In this document: piece by piece, positions 1-8,557 of the stretch | Numbering within the stretch: the stretch's first letter is position 1 | Layout of the letters: every line of letters begins with the position of its first letter | Origin: Akkermansiaceae bacterium | GTDB lineage: Bacteria > Verrucomicrobiota > Verrucomicrobiia > Verrucomicrobiales > Akkermansiaceae | Length of the DNA: 64,000 nucleotides | Direction: 5' to 3' | Assembly (NCBI GenBank): GCA_024233135.1 | Contig: JACKPZ010000005.1 | Coordinates: 1 to 64,000, forward strand | Program-made: the position numbers and the translations under genes | The notes under the pieces: generated by a model | The model's input: the letters and a program-made list of their open reading frames with translations, nothing else | Told to the model about the DNA's origin: nothing | Databases searched by the model: none

Positions 1-129
1 CACCTCGCGGCAGTTCTTCGGTCGGGATCGCGGTCGCGATGCGCGGGACGTAACTCCCCGACCTTCGCGGGGCGCTTGCCCAGGGTCGTCCCGGTCCGCG
101 CCCGCATCACCGGCCGGGACGTGGGTTGG

Positions 130-3100
130 TCAGTCCGGCAGCTCGACGGCCACGCGCCAGAAGCATGATTCCTCGATGGCCGGATCGCACGGGGCGACCA
201 CGGTGACGCGTTCGAACTGACCATCGATGTCCTCGCTGGTCTCCGTGCCGCCTAACGGTTCGAACCCATCCAGGCTTCCCGATTTCTGTGGCGTGTAGAT
301 CAACCCGCTGTCTTTGCGACGGATGTATTGCAAGGTGACCTCGCCGGCATTCGGATCGAGTTCGTAGGTGGGTAGGCCGGAAGTGCCGGTGATGGGGACG
401 AGGGTCGAAGCGTCAGGACCGGTCGCGTCCATGTTGAAGGCGAACTTGAGCAAGTTGGCCACCCCGTCGCCAAAGGGAGCCGAGTCCGGTGCCGAATCTG
501 CATTGGCCGTGGTACCGAAGGTCTGCTCGCGCCACAACTCGTAGGCGGCGCTGCCAGACAGGCTCACTGAAAGTACCCCACCGCCGTCTTGGCCACCGTC
601 GATGGTCCGTCCATCGATCCGCCATGCCACGGATCCTCCCCATAGCAGGTCCTGCGTCAGGTTTTCCGCCGCGATGGGCAGAAAGACCCGCAATGCCCCG
701 GCCTTCGCGGGTCTCCACCGCAGGGTCGATCCGGTCCACTCCAGACCATTGGCATACGTCAGTGCGGGAATCTCGAGCGACAAGCCCGGTCCAGGCGTCC
801 ACTCGACATACTCCGGCAGCCGCTCCGAATACCAAGCCAGATCAAGAATGAGATCGGAGTCCTCTCCCGCCGCCTCGGAGGTCCCGGGACGGGCGCGCAC
901 CGGCAGGATCACTTGTCCCGCGCCTTCATCCAGAATCCGCGCGTTCCTTTCCGCGGAGTTCAGCGGATTGGTCGATCCTGCGACCTGCTCGTAGAAAAGG
1001 AATGTCCCCTCCATCGTGCCGTCCGTTTTCCAATGCTTGGCAGGATTGCCTTCGGTGAGAACGACACTGGTTTCCGTCAACTGCTTGCTGAAGTTGAAGT
1101 AGCGCGGCCCGTGGACCAAAACGGTCCTGACACCCGTCGCCATCTGCACCGATTCGAGCACATGCTCGGCATTCACGGAATCATACCACCGGAGCAGGGC
1201 GTAATCACCGACTCCCGCGAGAAGAGTGGGAGTCCGGGTGTAGGTGGCGACTGTCTGCCAGCCGGTCTGGTCTCCCCGTTTGAGCAGCCATTGTCCCGAT
1301 GCGGAATCATAGACGGCGGCGATGGCCCCCAGGGAACCCAGACGCACGCTGGATGCAGAGATCAAGGAATTCTCCCGGGGGAGGCCGGGAACGATCACCG
1401 GAGTCGTGCTGTTCACATTGAAGTAGCCGTATCGAGAGTTGTTCACCGTCGTCTGCTCATAGACGTAGAACCAGAGCCGGCCTCCCGCCTTCCCGAGGCT
1501 CGGCACCCCAGAGACATACTGAGCGCCAGGACTGAACCCGGACACCGTTGGATCCCACGTTGCTCCGCCCTTCCGGATCCACCGACACCGGTAGAACGGA
1601 CTGTATGTCAGATTCGGATAAAACACCGCATCCCCGTGGGCAACCATCGGCCCGTAATCGTTATCGTTCAGCGAGACCAGAGCCAGGCGCCTTGTCCCGG
1701 CGGCCGTTCCATCGGTGAATGCGATGTATCTCGTCCCCGCCGTGGGGAACTGCTGGCCTTGATTATACGGGTTACCCTGGACGTCCAGATCGGCCGACTC
1801 GAAGAACACTCCGCTCCCATCCTCAGCCAGAACCGGATTCCTGAAACCCGCCGTGTAGTTGTTGGTGGAGACGCCGTTCGTGTATTTCGTGTCGTACACT
1901 ACTGCCAGCTCCTTGAGCAGCTTCGTCCCTGCCACCGTGCCATCCGTAACCCACGGCTCGTTGCCCTTGTAGAAGTCCGGATCGCCGACAATCTGCGTCC
2001 TCCCCTCCCAGAGCACCTTGTTTCCAAACTGGATGGAATAGACCCAGGATACTCCGGACTTGAGCAGCCGCACATCCGCCTCACCGGGAATGTAGGCATA
2101 CACCTTTCCTGTGTTTTGGTTCGCGGAAGGTTCGTAGGACGTATCGAAAATAATCAGGCGGTCGCTCAACGCATACAACACGGACTTGTTGGAGGTGGAT
2201 CCGATCGGAGCCTTGAAAAGATTCTCAAGCACCTGCTCCCCGGCCTCTTCCACTTCGGTGGTCTTCCACAGCCGATACCCCAGGGATGTCGATCCGCTGA
2301 ACACCTCGCGCAGGTACCAGATATAGCCTCCGAGTTGGACGCCGTGCTTCCACGGTGAAGAGTCGGTCAGCGGACGAGAGTCCGTCGTGAGAGTCAAATC
2401 AGGCACCGCCAGAGGCTCGGACCGCAGGACCCGGTTGCGCCCAAGAGGGTTCGGATCGTCTCCATCAAGAATCCCATCGTTGTCATCATCCGGATCGCTG
2501 TTGTTGCCGATGCCGTCGCCGTCGGTATCGAGCCATTCACTGGGATTGGCGGGAAAGGGATCGGCGAAGTCATTGACCCCGTCGTTGTCCGAGTCCGGAT
2601 CAAGGTCGCTCGTTCCCAGCGCATCCTCCTCCGCCTCGGTCAGGCCGTCACCGTCGAAGTCCTCGGTGGTGTCGTCGCTGATGACGACATGGAAGCTACT
2701 GCTCCCATCCAGACCTTCCGGGTCGGTGGCTTTCAAGCGGACGGTGTAGGACGACTTCGTCTCGTAATCGGTGGTGCCATTGAAGAAGAGTTCCGATCCG
2801 ATGAGGTTGAAGGACGCGTTGTCGTGGTTCCCGGTGTCATCGAACCCGATGACATGCTCGCCAGCCGGCGTATCGGGATCGATCACGGTGACCAGCCCCA
2901 GGGAGGGATTCGCCAAGTTCTCGCTGAGCACGCGAGTCACACTGGAATCCTGACCATTGAGCAGCAGGTTTTCCGGACGCGCGACATTGTCGACGAGGAA
3001 ATGGACCACGAACTCCGGCAAATCGGGCTGGTTGGTGTGCAAGGTCAATGTCGCCTCGCGGATGCGGTATTCCGCGGATCCGAACTCGACCCGAAACGGC

Positions 3101-5538
3101 TGGGGCAGATCGGCGATGACCGTGGCGAACCCGCTGGAAGGAACCAGTTCCCATTCCGGTGGAATCGAGGCCGAGAAGGCATCCGCATCCGGACCGCTGA
3201 CTGCGGCGGCACTTACCTCAAGGTCGGGGATGCCTGTATTCACAAGATTCGCGAACCAGCTTAAAATTCCCGTCTCAGTCTGTCCGAGATTGATCGTCGC
3301 TCCTGACTGCCATGTCACGGTTTCGTGCCCAGCTTCGGTGAGGATCTCCTTTTCCAACTCCAAACCGGGATCAAGGCCGTCGAGAATAAATGGGTAGGCG
3401 GCCCCTTGATCTGCCGATGCACCGCCCCCTCCATTGAATCCGTCGTGTCCGTAGGCCCCGACAAGGGCGGTGTTTCCGGAAATGGTGACTGCGAAACCGA
3501 AGTAGTCCTGCTGCCCCGAATCACTGCCCATGAGTTTTGCACGCTGATCCCAGGAATCATTGCGGCGGGTAAAGACATAGGCGCTGCCGGCATCAGGGCC
3601 TGCGGAATTGTTATCGTTCGAAGCGCCGATCACAGCCACATCACCCTCCAAAGCGACCGAACGACCGAAGAAGTCACTCGCGGAGCCGTCGGAAGCTGTT
3701 AGCTTCGCCTGCTGGTCCCATCCATCCGCATCGCGGAAGAATACGTAAGCGCTTCCTGCATTGTCACCGTTCGAGTTCTCATCGGACAACGCTCCGATGA
3801 GCGCTGTATCACCCGAAAGCGCGACGGAGCGCCCGAAGTAGTCCGTGGCAGCGGCGTCATTGGCGGTTAGTTTCGTTTGCTGGGACCAGTTGCCAGTTGC
3901 AGTGCGGGTGAAAACGTAAGCGCTGCCGGCATTTCCTCCCGCCGGAGTATCGTCACCATCCGCACCAACGAGTGCGGAATCACCGGAAAGAGCCACTGAT
4001 GAACCAAAGTTGTCACCTTGAGCCGCATCTGCGGCATTCAAAAAGCCATTGTGAAAGTCTCCAGGGAAGTTCAAAGGGTCCCCCGGATACGAAACCGACC
4101 AATCCGACCCAGATCGCTTGAATAAGTAGGCCCTTCCCGCATCCTGCGCTGAAGTGTCCGCGAGCGGCGCTCCAACCAACGCCCGATCACCCTCAATAGC
4201 AACCGATCTGCCAAATGCGTCACCGACATTGCCGACTCCTAGACCGAAAATGTAAGGATTCAAAGAGGCTTGAAATGACCAGATGGAGTCGTTCCGGACG
4301 AAGATGTATGCGCCACCCATATCCTCCCAAGTGGTCACCCCAGCCGTATGACCGAAGTCTAAGATATAGTCGTATCCAGGAGCTCCCACAATTACCGTAT
4401 CGTTCGAGACACCGACGGAATACCCGAACTCGGAGGCCGTTTGATTCCCGTATAGCAGGTCTTCCAAGCCCCATGTGCCAGCTGCTCTCACAAAAACATA
4501 CGCGGACCCGGTATCGTTCGCCACTGCCGTGTCGTCATTGGGTGCGCCAATCACCGCCGTGTCGTCCTCAATAGCTACCGAGTAACCGAAACGATCCCCC
4601 GGCGCGCCGTCCTCATCCATCTCAGGCCCGAGGCGCGCCTCCTCGGTCCCCACGAGCGGGTCGATCACGATCGGATAGGCCGCTCCCGCACTTTCCACGT
4701 GAAAAGCGACGCGGCCTCCACCGGCTTCCATCCGTGCCGCCAGCTCGCGGCCCGTGGCATCCACCACCAGCAGTTTCCGGTAGGACAGGACCGGCTGTTC
4801 CGTTTCGGAATCCACCAGCAGCAGATCGCCTGAGACCCCATCACCGACCGCCACCAGATCTCCCGCCACGGGGAAGCTTAACTGGAGCCCCTCCATCTCC
4901 GGGTTTTCATCCGCGGCGGCGGACGGGACATGGAAGCCGTGCTCCATCCCTTCCGGACGGTTCACATACCATTCGGTGACTTGGTGCGGGCGGGCGATCT
5001 CCACCCGGCAAGCATCGACCACGCGGGGTTCGGAACCCGTTTCACCGAACACCATTGCCCAGTCCCGCCCGGGGATCCCCGACTCGAACTTCACCCGGCC
5101 GTCCTCAAGGAAGCGCGCCGTGAGGTCCTGGCCCGGGTTGCTGGCGAAATACTTCACTCCCTCGTTGTGCGGCATCGCGGCGTGCTCTGGGATCAGCTCC
5201 CGAACCTGGTGCCGGGCCTCCGAGACCGCCCGCCACAACGAAGCCTGCTCTTCCTCCGTCGTGTCGGCTTTCCCAACGACCGGTTCCCGCTCGGTCAGCG
5301 ATGGCATGGAGGCAGCTTCTGGTGCTGCGGCGGATTCCGGCGAGTCCGCTGCAACGGCCCGTCTGGACTCTTCGATGGGGGCAAGATTGGGACTGTTTCC
5401 CAAGGTCACTGCCGGAGCGGCCTCATTCCGGTGACCAGGCGACTCCGATGTTTCCCCGGGAGGTTCCGAAAGCAGGAGAAGAGCGACGCCAACGGCGCCA
5501 GCGCACAGCAAGGCGGCAATCCAACGGGGAGATTTCAT
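130..5538 (-). CDS. Giant secreted FG-GAP / cadherin-like / thrombospondin-3 repeat protein
   Basis: A protein of 1802 aa if translation starts at the ATG at 5538, where a signal-anchor segment begins (MKSPRWIAALLCAGAVG). The frame stays open upstream to 5877, but that stretch is low-complexity and has no signal peptide. Order seen: N-terminal hydrophobic segment; an acidic Ala/Pro/Glu-rich linker; a region like that preceding FG-GAP domains in surface proteins; about seven FG-GAP (integrin beta-propeller) blades with the recurring pattern FGxSVAxxGDTAxIGA and AGSAYVF; a cadherin-like domain; Asp-rich thrombospondin-3 type calcium-binding repeats (DxDxDG); a second large beta-rich region; and a C-terminal domain typical of Verrucomicrobia exported proteins (ANLLKFAFNM, then LQYIRRK). 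It is probably a calcium-stabilised extracellular adhesin or matrix protein. The substrate is unknown. It transcribes away from the lipoprotein gene next to it. Confidence 0.85.
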   Translation of the reverse strand: MKSPRWIAALLCAGAVGVALLLLSEPPGETSESPGHRNEAAPAVTLGNSPNLAPIEESRRAVAADSPESAAAPEAASMPSLTEREPVVGKADTTEEEQASLWRAVSEARHQVRELIPEHAAMPHNEGVKYFASNPGQDLTARFLEDGRVKFESGIPGRDWAMVFGETGSEPRVVDACRVEIARPHQVTEWYVNRPEGMEHGFHVPSAAADENPEMEGLQLSFPVAGDLVAVGDGVSGDLLLVDSETEQPVLSYRKLLVVDATGRELAARMEAGGGRVAFHVESAGAAYPIVIDPLVGTEEARLGPEMDEDGAPGDRFGYSVAIEDDTAVIGAPNDDTAVANDTGSAYVFVRAAGTWGLEDLLYGNQTASEFGYSVGVSNDTVIVGAPGYDYILDFGHTAGVTTWEDMGGAYIFVRNDSIWSFQASLNPYIFGLGVGNVGDAFGRSVAIEGDRALVGAPLADTSAQDAGRAYLFKRSGSDWSVSYPGDPLNFPGDFHNGFLNAADAAQGDNFGSSVALSGDSALVGADGDDTPAGGNAGSAYVFTRTATGNWSQQTKLTANDAAATDYFGRSVALSGDTALIGALSDENSNGDNAGSAYVFFRDADGWDQQAKLTASDGSASDFFGRSVALEGDVAVIGASNDNNSAGPDAGSAYVFTRRNDSWDQRAKLMGSDSGQQDYFGFAVTISGNTALVGAYGHDGFNGGGGASADQGAAYPFILDGLDPGLELEKEILTEAGHETVTWQSGATINLGQTETGILSWFANLVNTGIPDLEVSAAAVSGPDADAFSASIPPEWELVPSSGFATVIADLPQPFRVEFGSAEYRIREATLTLHTNQPDLPEFVVHFLVDNVARPENLLLNGQDSSVTRVLSENLANPSLGLVTVIDPDTPAGEHVIGFDDTGNHDNASFNLIGSELFFNGTTDYETKSSYTVRLKATDPEGLDGSSSFHVVISDDTTEDFDGDGLTEAEEDALGTSDLDPDSDNDGVNDFADPFPANPSEWLDTDGDGIGNNSDPDDDNDGILDGDDPNPLGRNRVLRSEPLAVPDLTLTTDSRPLTDSSPWKHGVQLGGYIWYLREVFSGSTSLGYRLWKTTEVEEAGEQVLENLFKAPIGSTSNKSVLYALSDRLIIFDTSYEPSANQNTGKVYAYIPGEADVRLLKSGVSWVYSIQFGNKVLWEGRTQIVGDPDFYKGNEPWVTDGTVAGTKLLKELAVVYDTKYTNGVSTNNYTAGFRNPVLAEDGSGVFFESADLDVQGNPYNQGQQFPTAGTRYIAFTDGTAAGTRRLALVSLNDNDYGPMVAHGDAVFYPNLTYSPFYRCRWIRKGGATWDPTVSGFSPGAQYVSGVPSLGKAGGRLWFYVYEQTTVNNSRYGYFNVNSTTPVIVPGLPRENSLISASSVRLGSLGAIAAVYDSASGQWLLKRGDQTGWQTVATYTRTPTLLAGVGDYALLRWYDSVNAEHVLESVQMATGVRTVLVHGPRYFNFSKQLTETSVVLTEGNPAKHWKTDGTMEGTFLFYEQVAGSTNPLNSAERNARILDEGAGQVILPVRARPGTSEAAGEDSDLILDLAWYSERLPEYVEWTPGPGLSLEIPALTYANGLEWTGSTLRWRPAKAGALRVFLPIAAENLTQDLLWGGSVAWRIDGRTIDGGQDGGGVLSVSLSGSAAYELWREQTFGTTANADSAPDSAPFGDGVANLLKFAFNMDATGPDASTLVPITGTSGLPTYELDPNAGEVTLQYIRRKDSGLIYTPQKSGSLDGFEPLGGTETSEDIDGQFERVTVVAPCDPAIEESCFWRVAVELPD
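3430..4610 (-). repeat. Tandem FG-GAP repeat array inside the giant secreted protein
   Basis: The translated product carries about seven blades of roughly 55-65 residues, each with an FG-x-SVA motif, a GD-x-A-x-IGA motif and an AGSAYVF strand. Adjacent blades are similar enough that the DNA itself repeats imperfectly, which makes this stretch prone to recombination and to assembly collapse. Confidence 0.7.
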
Positions 5539-5804
5539 GGGGGATGGGAAAAGCAAAGTTTCTAATGCCAAGTCACACGGAACGTCGAGGGGATTTCGCC
5601 CGCCAGGCAAGGGGGGCTTTCTCGTGTTTCCAAAGGGGAAACGGTTGGGCCGCGCAAAGGTGACACCATTTCTCGGGAAACCTGTGCCAGAGGGAACAAA
5701 TCCCGACCGGTGATGGCACCGAGCGTCACCTCTTCCAGAACGGAAGGCGCCTCGGAGCTGTGCTATGATCAGAGGGAGGAATCGTTGGCTGGAACCGGCG
5801 CTTC

Positions 5805-6602
5805 TCACCGAACCCCCTGGATCCCCACCTTGACGTTGGTTCCCGCCCGCACCGGCACCTTTTCGATCCAGAACCATCCCGGACGATCGCTCTTGTCACC
5901 GCCGTAGATCGCCTTTCCGGCCTCGATGTACTGCCGGGCGGTCTGGTAACTTGTGACCCCATAGATCGTGGCGAAATCCCAAGGGACATTGGCGCTGGTT
6001 CCCACATAGGTCGTGACGTTGTAAGCGAAACCTTCCGGATAGTTAGCCGTGATCGCAGTTGTGTTTATGCTTTCGCCGCTTCCCCTCCAGCCAGACTGGT
6101 CTCCAAGAATCTTTTGCAGGTCACTCCGGAATTTGGGGTCGGTTTGGTAACTCTTTGCAGCTCCTGCCGTGATTTCCGCCAAAACCGAACCGCTGATTTT
6201 CCGAGATGACACATAGTTCCCCTGCTCATCATAAGTGACCTCGCCGTGGAAAGTGGTCGCTGCCTGCACCTCCGTGGCGTGCTTGCCTACGGGCAAACCA
6301 TTCTTGAAGGTGCCCTTGCCAGTTACGGTCTGTGGGCTGCCATACGCATCCATTCCCGGCCATGTCTTGGTATATGTCCCGAACCCATGAGCCTGATTCA
6401 ACTTGTTGGTTGCGCCGCTGTATGACATTCGAGATGGGTTCAAAGGGGAGTCCGGGTAGTCATAGATTTTGAAATCGGCACCCTCGACGCTGTGATAGCT
6501 CCTCATCGTACGCTGCATGCAACCAGAGAGGCCGAGGCTGGCCAGACACAGAATGGCAGTCAGACCCATGTGGGCATGGGAGCGCGTGATTTTTAGATGC
6601 AT
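5805..6602 (-). CDS. Hypothetical lipoprotein
   Basis: A 265-aa protein with an N-terminal signal ending in a clear lipobox (LGLSGC), so it is expected to be lipidated at that Cys and held in a membrane. Translation may start at the ATG at 6602 or at an internal Met 11 residues later (MGLTAILC). The mature part is hydrophilic with no family I recognise. It mentions YxG and GKxT-like patches but no catalytic motif. It lies between the giant FG-GAP gene and a second FG-GAP gene, all on the minus strand, suggesting a surface-related role. Function unknown. Confidence 0.75.
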   Translation of the reverse strand: MHLKITRSHAHMGLTAILCLASLGLSGCMQRTMRSYHSVEGADFKIYDYPDSPLNPSRMSYSGATNKLNQAHGFGTYTKTWPGMDAYGSPQTVTGKGTFKNGLPVGKHATEVQAATTFHGEVTYDEQGNYVSSRKISGSVLAEITAGAAKSYQTDPKFRSDLQKILGDQSGWRGSGESINTTAITANYPEGFAYNVTTYVGTSANVPWDFATIYGVTSYQTARQYIEAGKAIYGGDKSDRPGWFWIEKVPVRAGTNVKVGIQGVR

Positions 6603-6669
6603 GCTGATGTCTAGGATGTCAGGACTGAAGTTGTCAATCGTGATCGAACGTACTGGCTGTCAGTGGTTC

Positions 6670-6891
6670 CTACATTAGAAAGAGGAGTTTTTCGAGGTAG
6701 GACTTGTCGGTGAGGGCGCGAAGTTCGCTCTTGTCAATCCGTGCGGGGCGGTCCATCGAGCCGAAATGACCGGGATGGCCTAATTCAATGGATCTGTTAT
6801 CTTTCTGCATGGAAGATGAATCAGACGCATTCTTTTCCGATGATCCATTGAAAACCAGAATCTTGCTAACAAATGCAACCCGACGATTCAC
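6670..6891 (-). CDS. Doubtful small ORF (73 aa)
   Basis: A 73-aa reading frame fills most of the roughly 300-base gap between the lipoprotein and the second FG-GAP gene. It has no signal, domain or recognisable motif, and its composition differs from its neighbours. It could be a small gene, a decayed fragment, or chance. I see nothing else in this gap apart from lower GC that would suit a promoter for the lipoprotein gene. Confidence 0.2.
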   Translation of the reverse strand: MNRRVAFVSKILVFNGSSEKNASDSSSMQKDNRSIELGHPGHFGSMDRPARIDKSELRALTDKSYLEKLLFLM

Positions 6892-6902
6892 CTCCGGTGA
6901 AG

Positions 6903-8354
6903 TCAGTTGCCTTTCTTGATGAAACGAATGGTCCGCCTGGTCTTGAGACCGTCGTCATTGACGACGGTGAGGTTGACAAGCGTCTTCTTCTTTTTGGCTT
7001 TAGTGACGGTGATCTTGTAGGGGTTTCGTCCGGTGATCTTGACCTTGGCTTTCGTGGCCCGCGCCTTCACCGACCGGATGCCGGCGTTGGACAAGATCCA
7101 GATTTTGGCGCTGCCGCTTTTGCCTGAGAACTTCACCTTGTTGGGACCCGTCACCTTCGTGCAAGTAGGCATTGTGCCGGAGTAGACGTAGGCAGCACCG
7201 ATTGAACCAAAGGGCGGGGCAGTGCCAACAACCGAAGTATTGCCATCGATCGCCACCGCCCATCCGAACCTCATCTCTTTCGCTCCGTCGGATGGACGGA
7301 TTTTTGCGACCTGGCAGCCGGTGGTGAGGTCGAAAATGTAGGCGGCGCCGGAATTCGTTCCGTTGACTGTGTCGCCCGGCGCTCCTAGAATCGCCAGATT
7401 GCCACTTATCGAGACATCGAAACCGGCGGACTTGAATTGCGAAGGATCGTTGGGAATCAACTTCATCATTTGCTTCCCGGTCGCAACGTTGAACACATAG
7501 GCCCGGCCGCCTTTGTCAAAGGTATATGCCCCGACGATCGCGCGGTTTCCGCTAATCGCCACCGAGGAGCCGAAATTCGTGCCCGTTACGTCGTCTTTGG
7601 GCACGAGCTTGTGCTTCTGTGCTCCTGTTCGCGCGTCGAACAAATAAGCGGTACCGGTGATGGGACTCTTCGCGTCCCGCTTGGCACCGACAACGACCGT
7701 GGACCCACTGATGCCGATGTCCTCTCCAAAGTTCGCATACTCGGCACCATCTCTGGGTGTGAGCTTCGCAACAAACGCTCCGGAATCCGCCCGGAACACG
7801 TAAGCACTGCCGGAATCCCGACCGGCCGGATCATCCCATGGAGCTCCGACGACCGCAAATTCCCCGCTGATGCCCACCGAAGCGCCGAAACGATCCCCCC
7901 CGGCCCTGTCCGGAGCCGCATACATGACAATCTCATTTCCCGTGCGGACGTCGAAGAGATAGGCCACTCCAGAATAGGTGATTGCGGACGGAAACGGCTC
8001 GGTCCCCCCCGAAGGCGCCCCGACCACGGCCATCTGCCCGTTGATCGCTACAGATGCACCGAAGTCAAAGTCCGTCATGTCTTCCCGCTTGGGTTTGAAT
8101 TTCACCAATTGTTTTCCGGTTTCCGCGTGAAAGGCATAGACAGCACCGGCAAGGTATCCATCCGCGCTGTTCCTCGGCGCTCCCGCAACAATTGTGGATC
8201 CGCTGATCGCGAGGGATTCACCGAATCGGTCATTGGCTTCCGCATCCGAAGGGACAAGCTTGTGACGTTCGGCAAGACGTTGGCTCCAGGCGGTCGAGGC
8301 GGTGAGGAGCATGGAAAGGACCATGCCGGCGTATCTGAATTGGTGGCGTTTCAT
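6903..8354 (-). CDS. Secreted FG-GAP repeat protein
   Basis: 483 aa from the ATG at 8354, chosen because a good signal peptide follows at once (MVLSMLLTASTAWSQ); the open frame extends to 8504 without one. The body is an FG-GAP beta-propeller of about seven blades (pattern FGxSVAISGxxAxVGA, then GxAYVFD), like the propeller in the giant protein at 130-5538. It ends in a Lys-rich beta domain (IRSVKARATKAKVKI, then VNDDGLKTRRTIRF) resembling Ig-like cell-surface modules. It is divergent from the Ser/Thr kinase gene, with about 200 bases between them that must hold both promoters. Likely extracellular; ligand unknown. Confidence 0.85.
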   Translation of the reverse strand: MKRHQFRYAGMVLSMLLTASTAWSQRLAERHKLVPSDAEANDRFGESLAISGSTIVAGAPRNSADGYLAGAVYAFHAETGKQLVKFKPKREDMTDFDFGASVAINGQMAVVGAPSGGTEPFPSAITYSGVAYLFDVRTGNEIVMYAAPDRAGGDRFGASVGISGEFAVVGAPWDDPAGRDSGSAYVFRADSGAFVAKLTPRDGAEYANFGEDIGISGSTVVVGAKRDAKSPITGTAYLFDARTGAQKHKLVPKDDVTGTNFGSSVAISGNRAIVGAYTFDKGGRAYVFNVATGKQMMKLIPNDPSQFKSAGFDVSISGNLAILGAPGDTVNGTNSGAAYIFDLTTGCQVAKIRPSDGAKEMRFGWAVAIDGNTSVVGTAPPFGSIGAAYVYSGTMPTCTKVTGPNKVKFSGKSGSAKIWILSNAGIRSVKARATKAKVKITGRNPYKITVTKAKKKKTLVNLTVVNDDGLKTRRTIRFIKKGN

Positions 8355-8557
8355 TTTGATGTTGGGGGGTAGATGGCGTTTCTTCACAGGGAAAACGTGC
8401 GTTTCGGAGAGATGTGACAGGCAGGCTTGAAAAAAGTGAAAATCGTCGACGACCCGGATCTGCCCCGGGGGCACCCGGGCCACGGGTCTGGAAAGCCCGC
8501 CCACTCAATCTTCTTGGCATGGCAGGTGATCCTCCGAAGCATGTTCACGATCGCACC

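Noticed and set aside
1..129. Possible end or start of a neighbouring gene
   Set aside because: Frames are open on both strands but the stretch is too short to show a motif; nothing can be assigned.
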